Origin: JBMNIZ01 sp050951405
GTDB taxonomy: Bacteria; Bacillota; DULZ01
NCBI GenBank assembly: GCA_050951405.1
Contig: JBMNIZ010000012.1
Span: 62,001-126,000, forward strand
Length of the DNA stretch: 64,000 nt
Direction of reading: 5' to 3'
Part shown: positions 17,112-25,828 of the stretch, piece after piece
Layout: the number at the start of each line of letters is the position of its first letter
Position numbering within the stretch: position 1 is the first letter of the stretch
The notes under the pieces: model-generated
Seen by the model: the letters and a program-made list of their open reading frames with translations, nothing else
What the model was told of the DNA's origin: nothing
Databases searched by the model: none
Translations under genes and position numbers: made by a program

Positions 17112-17930
17112 TTACAGGAGGGCAATAATATTCTGCAACAGGGCAAAAAAGTTAGCATGCATCCGGGAGGCCACCTGAACGACCTCCTCATGGCTTAGGG
17201 GTTCCTTTGACATACCGGCAGCCAAATTGGTAATGCAGGAAACAGCCAGTACTTTCATTCCCCCATGGTTGGCCACGATTATTTCGGGCACAGTAGACAT
17301 TCCTACCGCATCGGCACCGATCTTTTGCAAAAAACGGATTTCTGCTTTTGTTTCATAACTGGGACCGGAAACAGCCGCATAGACGCCCTCTTTTAATTCA
17401 ATGCCCAATTGCTCTGCGGCCTGGTGGGCTATTTCCCTCAATTTTCGATCATAAGGCTGGGACAGATCAGGAAAGCGAGGTCCCAGCGCAGCATAATTCT
17501 TTCCCCGTAGGGGATTATCTCCCATTAAATTAAGATGGTCTTCAATTAACATTACGTCCCCAGGTTTCAACTTATCGCTAATGCCGCCGGCAGCATTACT
17601 CACGATCAAAACATTTATTCCCAGCTGCTGCATTACTCTTACCGGATAAGTAACTTCCTCCATAGTATATCCTTCGTAATAGTGAAAACGCCCTCGCAGG
17701 GCAAAAAGCCTTTTCTTGGCCAGAGATCCCACAACCAGGCGCCCGGCATGTCCTTCCACCGTTGAGATGGGAAAATGAGGTATTTCCTCATAGGGAATGG
17801 AAAAAGAGTTCTGGAGCCGATCAGTCATTTCACCCAGACCGGAACCCAGAATCAAGCCCAGGTCACATGGTGTGTCCAGATATTTTTTTAAATAGTTGGT
17901 AGTCTCCTTCAGTTTGGCCATTAAATCCAA
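17112..17930 (-). CDS. punA: Purine-nucleoside phosphorylase
   Basis: A 272-aa trimeric class PNP (inosine/guanosine type). Seen: LILGSGLGEM, the phosphate-site H in VEGHAGRLV, RGRFHYYEGY, VSNAAGGI, and the purine site YAAVSGPSYETKAEI with MSTVPEII. The start is set to a TTG at 17930 with GAGGTG 8 nt upstream; the ATG at 17921 is possible but lies 17 nt from that site. The gene follows deoB with 13 nt between the deoB stop and this start. Confidence 0.94.
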   Translation of the reverse strand: MDLMAKLKETTNYLKKYLDTPCDLGLILGSGLGEMTDRLQNSFSIPYEEIPHFPISTVEGHAGRLVVGSLAKKRLFALRGRFHYYEGYTMEEVTYPVRVMQQLGINVLIVSNAAGGISDKLKPGDVMLIEDHLNLMGDNPLRGKNYAALGPRFPDLSQPYDRKLREIAHQAAEQLGIELKEGVYAAVSGPSYETKAEIRFLQKIGADAVGMSTVPEIIVANHGGMKVLAVSCITNLAAGMSKEPLSHEEVVQVASRMHANFFALLQNIIALL

Positions 17931-17943
17931 CTTCAGCTCACCT

Positions 17944-19116
17944 CTATTCAAGTAGAACTGGCAGCATGCTTTCGCCTGGCAGGTCAGTTTCAATTCCTAA
18001 GAGATCGGAGATGGTTTTACCCAGGTCGCTGAAGGATCTCCTCACCCCCAGATTCTCGCCTTTTTTAATTTTGTTCCCGGCAATCAGCAAAGGGACATAT
18101 TCCCGAGAGTGATCGGTACTGGGTGTGGTGGGATCGCAGCCGTGATCTGCGGTTAGGATCAGTACGTCTTTGTTCTGCAGGCGGGAAAAGAAAAGGGGAA
18201 GTTGTCCGTCAAATTGTTCCAGGGCCTTGGCGTAGCCCTGGGGGTCGTTTCGATGACCGTATTTAGAATCAAAATCCAGCAGGTTGACAAAAATTAGCCC
18301 CTGAGAATATTTTTCCATGGCATCCAGGGTTTTTCTCACTCCATCATCGTTGTCTTTGATGGGAAAGGTATCTGTAATCCCTTCTCCGGCAAAAATATCA
18401 TTTATTTTCCCCACTGAAATGACCGGATAGCCTGCCTCTTGAATGGCATTGAGCAAGGTGGGGCGAGGAGGTTTTAAGGTAAAATCACGCCTGTTGGCCG
18501 TACGTTGAAAATTTCCCGGCTGTCCGATGAAAGGACGGGCAATAACCCTGCCCACTCCATGATCCCCCTGCAGCAACTCCCTGGCTTGACGGCAAATCCA
18601 ATATAGTTCTTCCACCGATATCACTTGTTCGTGAGCAGCCACCTGGAAGACACTGTCGGCTGAAGTATAAACTATGGGTTTCCCCGTCCGGAGATGTTCT
18701 TCTCCCAATTCTTCGATGATCACAGTGCCTGAAGCCGCTTTGTTCCCCAAAATTCGGCGACCAATGGCCTTTTGGAAAGAATCGATGATCTCCGGCGGAA
18801 AGCCTTGCGGATAAGTGGGAAAAGGCTTATCCAGAATGATCCCCGCCATTTCCCAATGGCCGGTGGTTGTATCTTTGCCTGCTGACAATTGCCCCATTTT
18901 TCCATAAGCGCCCGCAGCTTCTGGCACCGGATCAACTCCCAGAATCGGGGTTAGATTGCCCAGTCCCAGCCGGGCCAAGTTTGGGATAAATAATCCGTTT
19001 ACCGCCCTGGCCGTGTTGGCCAAGGTATTGCTTCCTTCGTCCCCATATTTGGCGGCATCAGGTGCTGCACCGATGCCCATACTGTCCAAGACGATGCAAA
19101 TAATGCGACTAATCAT
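17944..19116 (-). CDS. deoB: Phosphopentomutase
   Basis: A 390-aa alkaline-phosphatase superfamily enzyme that interconverts ribose 1-phosphate and ribose 5-phosphate, linking nucleoside breakdown to the pentose phosphate pathway. Metal and catalytic motifs: IVLDSMGIGAAPD, GKDTTTGHWEM (catalytic Thr), ILTADHGCDPTT and TDHSREYVPLL. Length equals the family norm. It precedes punA and pdp, as in many Firmicutes. Confidence 0.97.
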   Translation of the reverse strand: MISRIICIVLDSMGIGAAPDAAKYGDEGSNTLANTARAVNGLFIPNLARLGLGNLTPILGVDPVPEAAGAYGKMGQLSAGKDTTTGHWEMAGIILDKPFPTYPQGFPPEIIDSFQKAIGRRILGNKAASGTVIIEELGEEHLRTGKPIVYTSADSVFQVAAHEQVISVEELYWICRQARELLQGDHGVGRVIARPFIGQPGNFQRTANRRDFTLKPPRPTLLNAIQEAGYPVISVGKINDIFAGEGITDTFPIKDNDDGVRKTLDAMEKYSQGLIFVNLLDFDSKYGHRNDPQGYAKALEQFDGQLPLFFSRLQNKDVLILTADHGCDPTTPSTDHSREYVPLLIAGNKIKKGENLGVRRSFSDLGKTISDLLGIETDLPGESMLPVLLE

Positions 19117-19133
19117 GGATAATCCTTTCTCAC

Positions 19134-20024
19134 CTACGCTCGAGGATGGGTTTTATTATAAATCTCTTTTAAGCGGGTTTGGGTTACCTGTGTATAAATT
19201 TGAGTTGTAGCAATATCCGCATGACCCAACATTTCCTGTACTGCCCTCAAGTCAGCCCCGTTTTCCAGCAAGTGGGTGGCAAAAGAGTGACGCAGGGTAT
19301 GGGGTGTTATATTCTTTTTGATGCCCGCTTTTTTTGCATACTTCTTGATAATCTTCCAAAAACCCTGTCTGGTCAAGGGCAATCCCAAATAATTTAAAAA
19401 AGTGGTTGATACTCCAGGCCGCTTAGCCAGTTTGGGGCGACTCCGGTCCAGATATTCCCTCAAATATTTAGCTGCCGTCGATCCAATGGGCACTATTCTT
19501 TCCTTGGACCCTTTGCCTGTACACCGAAGATATCCTGCCTCCAGATTAATCTGGTTCATTTCCAAAGAAACAAGTTCGGAGACACGCAACCCTGTAGCAT
19601 AAAGGAGTTCCAACATGGCCCGATCCCGCAAACCGGCTGGCTTGTCCATTCTGGGCTGCTGTAAAAGGCGGTTTACTTCATCCACATTCATTATCCGGGG
19701 CAACTTGTGGCTCATTTTTGGTGAATCCAAATTGGCCGTGGGATCATTCTGGACCAAGTTTTCTCCTAGGAGAAAACGATAAAAGCTTTTGATGGCGGCC
19801 AGATGTCTGGACACTGTTGCAGTAGCTTTGCCCTGTTTTTTCAAGTATAACAGATAGAGGGATAAAGAATTCTCATCAATTTCTCCCAATTGTTTTACTC
19901 CCGAGCGATGTAAAAAATCCTGTAACTGCTTTAAATCCCGGTAGTAGGAATCCAGAGTATTTTCCGCCAGGCCCCTTTCCACGGCCAGGTATTGAATAAA
20001 ACCATCAATATAATGGTTTAGCAT
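19134..20024 (-). CDS. xerD: Site-specific tyrosine recombinase XerD
   Basis: A 296-aa tyrosine recombinase. An N-terminal SAM-like core-binding domain is followed by the catalytic domain with R in ATGLRVSEL, K in GKGSKERIVPI, HTLRHSFATHLL, GHADIATTQ and the nucleophile Y in IYTQVT. It resolves chromosome dimers at dif with XerC. The gene name follows from the place next to spoIIM and deoB, as in B. subtilis (ripX/xerD). No Fur-type gene lies beside it here. Confidence 0.93.
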   Translation of the reverse strand: MLNHYIDGFIQYLAVERGLAENTLDSYYRDLKQLQDFLHRSGVKQLGEIDENSLSLYLLYLKKQGKATATVSRHLAAIKSFYRFLLGENLVQNDPTANLDSPKMSHKLPRIMNVDEVNRLLQQPRMDKPAGLRDRAMLELLYATGLRVSELVSLEMNQINLEAGYLRCTGKGSKERIVPIGSTAAKYLREYLDRSRPKLAKRPGVSTTFLNYLGLPLTRQGFWKIIKKYAKKAGIKKNITPHTLRHSFATHLLENGADLRAVQEMLGHADIATTQIYTQVTQTRLKEIYNKTHPRA

Positions 20025-20121
20025 TTCCTCACCCTCTTTCCGCCTTTTTACATATTCAACGAAAGGTTGATTTTTCCTGTTCTCGGCAAAAGAAAAAGCC
20101 CGGAAAAAGGGTCTGTTGATG

Positions 20122-20754
20122 CTAAAAATAAGCTATCAGCAGTTTTAGCATTAATGGTGAAAAATAAGCCTCAATAAAGGCTCCTCCCAGAATAGCTGTA
20201 CTGAGAATGACAGTCGCAAAAGAATAGGCCATAAATTGCTGGGTTAAGTTCCACCTACCGCTACGAAAATGACCGCGGAAAAGCCAGGAGGAGAAAGATA
20301 TCCCCAGCACGGCGGCAGTAATTAAAGCGGGTAAAATCAGAAGATTGGGGGGAGTAAAAGAAAAAATGGACAATAAGATACCTTGCAGGCCCCTTTCCTG
20401 AATAAAAAAGCCAACCGTAAAGCCCAGGATAAATCCTTTTAAAGACAGAACCACCATGATCAAGGGAGCACCCACAACTGTTAACCCAAGAAACCAGATG
20501 AGGAAAATGATCCTCAAGTTGATGGTGAGGGACTTTTGGGTTAAGAGGAAGTTGTCCAGTTCTGTATCCGGTAGGCCGGAAAGAAAGATATTGATATATT
20601 CCGCCAGTTCGCTGTTTTCTTCATAAGAAAGGGTTTTTACAGTCAGAGCACCCAGGACGATTCCCAGGATCAGGAAAAAGACAGCGGCGAAATAGAGGCG
20701 AAGGTTGTCCTGGCAGTGATTTTTCCAAAGTTCCATCAGTTTATAAACAAACAC
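20122..20754 (-). CDS. spoIIM: Stage II sporulation protein M
   Basis: A 210-aa polytopic membrane protein with about five or six hydrophobic segments. It matches SpoIIM in length and in conserved stretches (LGIVLGALTV near the N-terminus, GLTVVGAPLIM, TPPNLLILPALI). SpoIIM with SpoIID and SpoIIP drives engulfment by remodelling septal peptidoglycan. The GTG at 20754 has AGGGAGGA upstream. Confidence 0.93.
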   Translation of the reverse strand: MFVYKLMELWKNHCQDNLRLYFAAVFFLILGIVLGALTVKTLSYEENSELAEYINIFLSGLPDTELDNFLLTQKSLTINLRIIFLIWFLGLTVVGAPLIMVVLSLKGFILGFTVGFFIQERGLQGILLSIFSFTPPNLLILPALITAAVLGISFSSWLFRGHFRSGRWNLTQQFMAYSFATVILSTAILGGAFIEAYFSPLMLKLLIAYF

Positions 20755-20822
20755 AGCTGTTCCTCCCTACAATGCTGTTTCTATATTTATGGGGCAGGAA
20801 CAGCTTTTATAACCACTTTTTT

Positions 20823-21490
20823 CTAAGGGTGTCTGGTCATGGATAAGGCCATTTGGGCCAGATATTGGGAAGCCAGGATATCTTCCACGGAATTGCCGCT
20901 GGCCGCCACAAAAGTTATATTTTTCGTCAGCAAGCAGGCCTGATCCAGAGCTCTTTTTGCTCCTTCTCGAGCAGTCTCCAAACCCTTTTTGCCAAAAGTC
21001 CGGGCCACGGTAGCAGTCAATACGGTTCCCCCTGCCTGAAAGGCCGCATCAAAAGCCACCCCTCCCGAGTTGGTTACGGCCACAACAACAGTATTTTGAA
21101 AATCTGCCAACTTGACAGTGCTGGCCCCCAGGTTGGGGAGAAGGCAGTACTCCTTGATTCCTGCCTTTTTCAGACCTCGCAGAACCGGGGCACAAGACCT
21201 GATCCGACTTTCCCGATCGTCCCAACGGGGCTCGGCCACGACTATTACCGGACAATTATGCTGTAAAGCTTTTTCCCCGCCTCCAAGCCAATAACTTCCG
21301 GCTTCACGTCAACGGGAACAATGACGCCGTCAGGGCTGGCCCCGTAAACTTTCCGCGCTCCTGCCTCCAGGGCGGCCTCCAAAGTAGTGGACATATCGAT
21401 GATATCCACGATAACCACCACATGCCCCTGGCTGGCAGCCTGCCGGGCACCTGAAGCATCGACGGAACAATTGATTATCGGCTGCCAGAT
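20823..21490 (-). pseudogene. ComB-like (2-phosphosulfolactate phosphatase-related) protein, frameshifted
   Basis: Two frames make one protein. The upstream part reads VVVIVDIIDMSTTLEAALEAG, a pattern like the ComB phosphatase family (VVIDVLRATTTI...). The downstream part continues with CPVIVVAEPRWDDRESR, NSGGVAFDAAFQAGGTV and ends with a probable nucleotide- or phosphate-binding region. The break is at a GGGG-AAAAA run near 21270-21280; adding one G (or removing two) restores GLEAG-EKALQHN. No ATG, GTG or TTG is in frame after the AAGGAGGGG site near 21500, so the start is uncertain and may also be affected by an error. Function in this family is not clear. Confidence 0.7.
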
Positions 21491-22044
21491 ATAAACCCCT
21501 CCTTTTTGCTGGCCAAAGGGCCGGACAAAGAAAGAACATAGGAAACGGCCAGCAGGGTTTTGCCATCCAATAGATTGCCAGAGGAAACCATTTCCTGAAG
21601 TCTTTCCCAACTTACCCACTTCAGTCCGGTAATTTCCTCCTGATCCAGAGGTTGTCCTTCTCTTCCTTGGACCCGGGCCAGATACAGGTAGACCAACTCA
21701 TTGCTGAAACCGGGAGAGGTAAAAAATTTGGTCAGAAATTTTAGTTCTTTTGCCTTCAGGCCCGTTTCTTCCAGCAGCTCCCTCCTGGCGCAGTCCAGAG
21801 GGTCCTCCCCCGCTTCCAATTTTCCTGCCGGTATCTCCCACAAATATTTTTCCACCGGTTTACGGAATTGTTGAACTAAAAGTATTTCTTCCTGATTGTT
21901 CACGGGGATTACCGCCACTGCACCTCGGTGTTCGACTATTTCCCTCTTTGCCCTCCTCCCGTTAGTACAAATTACTTCATCTACCCGGAGACTGATAATT
22001 TGACCGTCATAGATTCGGATCGATTTCAGAGTCTTTTCCTCCAA
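21475..22044 (-). CDS. nudF: NUDIX hydrolase, ADP-ribose pyrophosphatase
   Basis: A 189-aa NUDIX protein. The Nudix box reads G-K-L-E-A-G-E ... ARRELLEETGL (G-x5-E-x7-REL-x-EE-x-GL, complete). The upstream VEKYLWEIPAGKLEAGE stretch is typical of ADP-ribose pyrophosphatase. It hydrolyses ADP-ribose to AMP and ribose 5-phosphate. The TTG at 22044 has GAGGAGG 7 nt upstream; the longer frame to 22104 has no such site. Place near xerD and spoIIM fits B. subtilis nudF. Confidence 0.92.
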   Translation of the reverse strand: MEEKTLKSIRIYDGQIISLRVDEVICTNGRRAKREIVEHRGAVAVIPVNNQEEILLVQQFRKPVEKYLWEIPAGKLEAGEDPLDCARRELLEETGLKAKELKFLTKFFTSPGFSNELVYLYLARVQGREGQPLDQEEITGLKWVSWERLQEMVSSGNLLDGKTLLAVSYVLSLSGPLASKKEGFISGSR

Positions 22045-22144
22045 GGCCGTGCCTCCTCTGCATAAATTGATCTTTCCAGCGTAAGAATAGAAAAAAAACC
22101 TCATCTATCACCATTATATAAGGAGTGGGAGGTCCGGGTAAACC

Positions 22145-22270
22145 GTGGAAATTTATGTGAAAAAAAACAGGCTGTTCTTCCATGGCAAGTTGGGAGAATT
22201 GATCGGTTGGTTCAAATCCATGCCGCCGGAAAAAACAATCGCAGAATTGATTTCTTCCTTTCTCCATTAA
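22145..22270 (+). CDS. mciZ: Small 41-aa protein resembling MciZ, inhibitor of Z-ring formation
   Basis: The plus strand from a GTG at 22145 reads MEIYVKKNRLFFHGKLGELI followed by GWFKSMPPEKTIAELISSFLH and TAA. The pattern matches the 40-residue B. subtilis MciZ as I remember it: a short strand, then G-K-x-x-E-(I/L) and LK or FK, then a final helix ending in a (W/L)-I-S segment. MciZ binds FtsZ and blocks Z-ring assembly in the mother cell. An in-frame stop immediately upstream (22139-22141) fixes the start. GGGAGG lies about 12 nt upstream. It is convergent with the SteA-like gene (4-nt tail overlap) and divergent from nudF. In B. subtilis mciZ also lies near nudF, which should be checked. 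Evidence is pattern and position only. Confidence 0.68.
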   Translation: MEIYVKKNRLFFHGKLGELIGWFKSMPPEKTIAELISSFLH

Positions 22271-23385
22271 AAGCCTAAAAGAAGCCGGGCTCGCATGGAA
22301 ATTAAGCGAACTAGCTGATACATGGTCGGTGAGATAAGGACAAGCAAGGCGAACGGCAACAATGCTGCTCCCACCAGCTGAGCCAAATGGCCCCATTTTA
22401 GTCTTTGGCGATAGAGTCTGCTGACCCCTTTAGCATCCACAAGAATAGATCCCACTTTCAATCTGACCAAAAAAGTGCTTGCCATGCCCGGTCTTCCTTT
22501 CCCCAGGAAGTCGATGATATGGGAGTGGGCTCCCACCGCTACTATTAACTCTGCTCCCTCCTGATAGCTAAGAAGCATCGCTGCATCTTCGCTGGTACCC
22601 GGTGCGGGAAGCAGTTGGTATTCTACTCCCAGCTCTTGGAGACGTTTTTCTCCTGGAGCCTGACCATTGCGGTAGGCATGAAGAAAAATCTGCGAACCTG
22701 TGCGCAAAGCGGTATCGGAGATACTGTCCATGTCTCCAATAATCAAATGGGGCCTAAAGCCGAATTCCAAGAGAGCATCAGCTCCCCCGTCCACTCCGAT
22801 CAAGACCGGCTTCATTTCGTGGATATAAGGAAGAATGGCAGCCAAGTCTTCTTTATAAGTCGGCCCCCGCACCACCATCAGGACATGTTTACCTTTGATA
22901 GGAACTCTGAGAGGAGGGATGGAAAGGGGCTGGAAAATCGTATCCATTTCCTTCAAAGCATAATCAACAGTGTTGAGAGCAAATCTTTTCAGTTCATTTT
23001 TGAAATTTTGTTCGGCTTTGAGAAGCCGCTCTCCAACAATACTTTTCGTCAATAATTGACCGGAAAAACTCTCACTTCCGGTCCGAAAAGTGTTTCCCAC
23101 CAGTTCACCTTTTTCTCCCTCTTCCACCACTTCCATGATGCGAACATCCACATTATCCAGAATAGGAATCCCGGCCTTCAAAATTTTCTCGGCTCCCAAA
23201 ACCGGATAATGACCGGAAATTGAACTGGCAGCATTGATCACTGCCCTTACTTTTCGTGCTATCAAGGCATCGGCCGCCACTTCATCCAGATTGAGATGAT
23301 TGATAATCGCTATGTCTCCAGGCCGAAGTCTTTTGATCAGGTTTTTGGTTTTTGGGTCCAACCGGCAAGGACCTTGAATGTTCAT
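22267..23385 (-). CDS. SteA-like protein (putative cytokinetic ring protein, thiamin pyrophosphokinase-like fold)
   Basis: A 372-aa protein of the COG4825/SteA family. The central part (GVDGGADALLEFGFRPHLIIGDMDSISD) is the thiamin pyrophosphokinase-like core, with the acidic GDMDS motif. The C-terminus has two hydrophobic segments ending MRARLLLGF, so the protein is membrane anchored. In actinobacteria SteA acts with SteB in cell separation; I see no SteB beside it here. Its role in Firmicutes is not known. It lies just downstream of spo0A. Confidence 0.85.
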   Translation of the reverse strand: MNIQGPCRLDPKTKNLIKRLRPGDIAIINHLNLDEVAADALIARKVRAVINAASSISGHYPVLGAEKILKAGIPILDNVDVRIMEVVEEGEKGELVGNTFRTGSESFSGQLLTKSIVGERLLKAEQNFKNELKRFALNTVDYALKEMDTIFQPLSIPPLRVPIKGKHVLMVVRGPTYKEDLAAILPYIHEMKPVLIGVDGGADALLEFGFRPHLIIGDMDSISDTALRTGSQIFLHAYRNGQAPGEKRLQELGVEYQLLPAPGTSEDAAMLLSYQEGAELIVAVGAHSHIIDFLGKGRPGMASTFLVRLKVGSILVDAKGVSRLYRQRLKWGHLAQLVGAALLPFALLVLISPTMYQLVRLISMRARLLLGF

Positions 23386-23452
23386 AAAAAACCACCAAAC
23401 TCTTTACATTTGCTTCTTTTAGTATGTTAATTTTGATGTGGGGAAATGCAAA

Positions 23453-23473
23453 AGCCTGCTTTTGGCGCAGGCT
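23453..23473 (-). terminator. Terminator after spo0A
   Basis: AGCCTGC (23473-23467) and GCAGGCT (23459-23453) form a 7-bp stem followed by TTTTGCATTT on the minus strand, 11 nt after the spo0A stop. Confidence 0.75.
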
Positions 23474-23483
23474 TTCATTTCCT

Positions 23484-24254
23484 TCAATTGATTTTTACTT
23501 GCATTCTCAACTTATCAGCCACCATGGCGATGAATTCTGAGTTGGTGGGTTTCCCTCGTTCCACATTAATGGTATAACCAAAGAACCGGTTCATCATTTC
23601 CACATTTCCCCGATCCCAGGCTAATTCAATAGCATGCCTGATGGCTCTTTCCACCCGGCTGGGGGTGGTTTGGTACTTTTGGGCAATCATGGGGTAAAGC
23701 TCTTTGGTGATAGCTCCTAAAAGACTGATTTCTTCAATAACTAGAAGAATGGCATCTCTTAAGTATTGGTAACCCTTGATGTGGGCCGGTACTCCCATTT
23801 GATGAATGATCTTGGTTACTTCCACATCCAAATTCTTAGACTTGACCGGAGCTTGGACAGTGGTGGATTGTCCATTGGCCAGCTGACGGATTCTGGTGCC
23901 CAGTACTTCCAAATCAAAGGGTTTTAGGATATAATAATCCGCACCTAACTCAACAGTCCTTTGCGTCATGAATTCCTGTCCCAGAGTGGTGAGAATAATG
24001 ACTTTAGGGCGAAAGCTCAATTCCAGGCCGCTCAGCTTTTCTAAAACACCTATTCCATCCAAGTGGGGCATGATGATATCCAAAACCACCACATCCGGCT
24101 CCTTTTCCCGGATCAATTTGAGAGTTTCATGTCCATTGTAAGCAATGCCGGTTACCTCAAATTCCTCATTGGAAGCTAAATACTCCTGCAGGATTTCGCA
24201 AAATTCCCGGTTATCATCAGCAATTAATACGCTTATTTTCTGCCCAACGTTCAA
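23484..24254 (-). CDS. spo0A: Sporulation transcription factor Spo0A
   Basis: A 256-aa response regulator, master switch of sporulation. Receiver domain: ADDN acidic pocket, phosphorylated Asp in VVLDIIMPHLDG, conserved T in ILTTLG and K in ILKPFD. The C-terminal effector carries the DNA-recognition helix TPSRVERAIRHAIELAW and the family tail PTNSEFIAMVADKLRM. The start is a TTG at 24254 with GGGGG/GAGAGG upstream. It follows spoIVB as in B. subtilis. An 0A box lies in its own leader. Confidence 0.98.
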   Translation of the reverse strand: MNVGQKISVLIADDNREFCEILQEYLASNEEFEVTGIAYNGHETLKLIREKEPDVVVLDIIMPHLDGIGVLEKLSGLELSFRPKVIILTTLGQEFMTQRTVELGADYYILKPFDLEVLGTRIRQLANGQSTTVQAPVKSKNLDVEVTKIIHQMGVPAHIKGYQYLRDAILLVIEEISLLGAITKELYPMIAQKYQTTPSRVERAIRHAIELAWDRGNVEMMNRFFGYTINVERGKPTNSEFIAMVADKLRMQVKIN

Positions 24255-24305
24255 CCTCTCTACCCCCCGTCAAAATGTACCTGTAAATTTTTAGGTGAAT
24301 AGGGT

Positions 24306-24312
24306 TTCGACA
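24306..24312 (-). promoter_or_regulatory. 0A box (Spo0A binding site) upstream of spo0A
   Basis: TGTCGAA on the minus strand, a perfect match to the Spo0A core site, 52 nt upstream of the spo0A start. It suggests autoregulation, as known in B. subtilis. A 7-bp match can occur by chance, but its place is telling. Confidence 0.6.
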
Positions 24313-24376
24313 TGGGCAGGTGATTATCCTTCCTTCTTATGGAAATTCAATCAAAAAATCGCAGTTTTTAGAATAT

Positions 24377-24404
24377 AATAAAGGAGCTAAGCCGCTCCTT
24401 TATT
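24377..24404. terminator. Bidirectional-looking hairpin at the end of spoIVB
   Basis: An 11-bp perfect stem (24377-24387 with 24394-24404) and a 6-nt loop. It overlaps the last codons of spoIVB. On the minus strand it is followed by ATATTC, a poor T tract. On the plus strand it runs into TTTCTC. Confidence 0.6.
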
Positions 24405-25724
24405 TTTCTCTTCTAGCTGCAACAGGTCTGTTTCCATCAGCATCCATTCGGCCAGAATGCCGTATCCTTTCGTCGGTTCGTTAACAAAAACATGGGTAAC
24501 CGCCCCCACCAAGCGGTTCTTCTGAATAATGGGGCTTCCGCTCATTCCCTGGACGATGCCGCCTGTGAGGCTTAATAATCTGGGATCGGTGATCTGGATC
24601 ACCAGATTTTTTCCGCTGGGTAACCGCTGGGGAACGATTTTAGTGATTTCAATAGCAAAAGATTCTATTTTTTCCTGATCCACCACTGTTAACATCCTAG
24701 CTGGACCGGTCTCCACCTGATGGGCAAAAGCCACAGGCAAAGGATGAGGATACAATTCGTTGTCCAGACGGCTCTTCAGCACCCCAAAAATACCTGCCTG
24801 CGTATTCTTTTGAATGTCTCCCAGGATTATTTGGGAGTCAGTAAAGATGCCTATTTTTTCTCCCGGTTGGCCTCGCCGGGCTTGTTGAATTCCCTGGATA
24901 GAAGCATTGATTATTTTCCCTTCCCCTTGAGCGATTTGCTGGCTGGTTTCCGCATCGGCAATAACATGACCCAATGCCCCGTAAATAAGGGTATTTGGTT
25001 CAAAAAAGGTCAATGTTCCCACGCCTGCTGCACTGTCCCGAATATAAAGACCGACTCGGTACCTGCCCGTTTCGCGGCAGTATGCAGGACTTACCGGAAT
25101 TTCAATTTGCTGTCGATTTCTTTGAATAAGCAAAACAATAGGGGCACCTTTCTGACCCAGCTCATGGATAAGCCGCAATGTTTCTTCATCGGAGCTGATG
25201 GGATAGTTGTTGATTTCTTTGATGATATCCCCTATTTCCAGCCCGGCCTCTTTGGCTGGCAGATAACTCCGCCCCTGGTCAACTACCGGTGAATAGCCGG
25301 TAATTATCACTCCTTGAGTTTTCAGCAACACTCCAATGGAATGGCCGCCGGGATAGAGTTTGATTTCATCCACTGCATCAACCTGCAGCTTCTTAAGAGG
25401 GATTAAACCAAAAAGTTTGAGTTTCAAGTTGATTTGACCGGGCTTGTTTATTCGAGGACGATCCTCCCCTTGGAGAAAACTGCCCAGGGAATTGGTGCCT
25501 TTTTTGTCAATATTCAAAAGATTTTCCGGAACTGTTTTAATTTCCACATTAAAGCTGTTTAACAGGCATTGAGGCAGCTGCAGATCCAGGCCAAATTGTT
25601 CACCCACATTGACTTTGAAAGCGGCCGGAAGAGCATAAAAACTCCGCATGGGAGGACTGATACTGATCAATACTACAAGACTTGCCAGGATTATTCCCAT
25701 CCACGATCTGTATTTTCTCTGCAT
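24387..25724 (-). CDS. spoIVB: SpoIVB serine peptidase
   Basis: A 445-aa exported protease. It has an N-terminal membrane anchor (ILASLVVLISI), a PDZ domain at about 140-220 (GYSPVVDQGRSYLPAKEAGLEIGD) and the SpoIVB S55 peptidase domain with catalytic Ser in GMSGSPIIQ and His in YGALGHVI. In the forespore it signals to SpoIVFB to activate pro-sigma-K in the mother cell. The gene lies between recN and spo0A in B. subtilis; here azlCD and sdaA intervene on the recN side. Confidence 0.96.
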   Translation of the reverse strand: MQRKYRSWMGIILASLVVLISISPPMRSFYALPAAFKVNVGEQFGLDLQLPQCLLNSFNVEIKTVPENLLNIDKKGTNSLGSFLQGEDRPRINKPGQINLKLKLFGLIPLKKLQVDAVDEIKLYPGGHSIGVLLKTQGVIITGYSPVVDQGRSYLPAKEAGLEIGDIIKEINNYPISSDEETLRLIHELGQKGAPIVLLIQRNRQQIEIPVSPAYCRETGRYRVGLYIRDSAAGVGTLTFFEPNTLIYGALGHVIADAETSQQIAQGEGKIINASIQGIQQARRGQPGEKIGIFTDSQIILGDIQKNTQAGIFGVLKSRLDNELYPHPLPVAFAHQVETGPARMLTVVDQEKIESFAIEITKIVPQRLPSGKNLVIQITDPRLLSLTGGIVQGMSGSPIIQKNRLVGAVTHVFVNEPTKGYGILAEWMLMETDLLQLEEKNKGAA

Positions 25725-25791
25725 GCAAGTTTCACGCTCCTATTATAATCAAAACAAATGTCTTCGCGGGATCTCACCTCCTCTTAGGAAG

Positions 25792-25828
25792 AAAAAACCA
25801 ACTTATGGACAAGCAGCGTAAAGTTGGT
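25792..25828 (-). terminator. Minus-strand terminator upstream of spoIVB
   Basis: ACCAACTT (minus strand, 25828-25821), 16-nt loop, AAGTTGGT (25804-25797), then TTTTTT. It implies a minus-strand transcript in the 25.8-26.07 kb gap. Confidence 0.65.

Noticed and set aside
22007..22396. A 129-codon minus-strand frame between nudF and the SteA-like gene
   Set aside because: It overlaps real genes on both sides and is the antisense of the MciZ-like frame on the plus strand.
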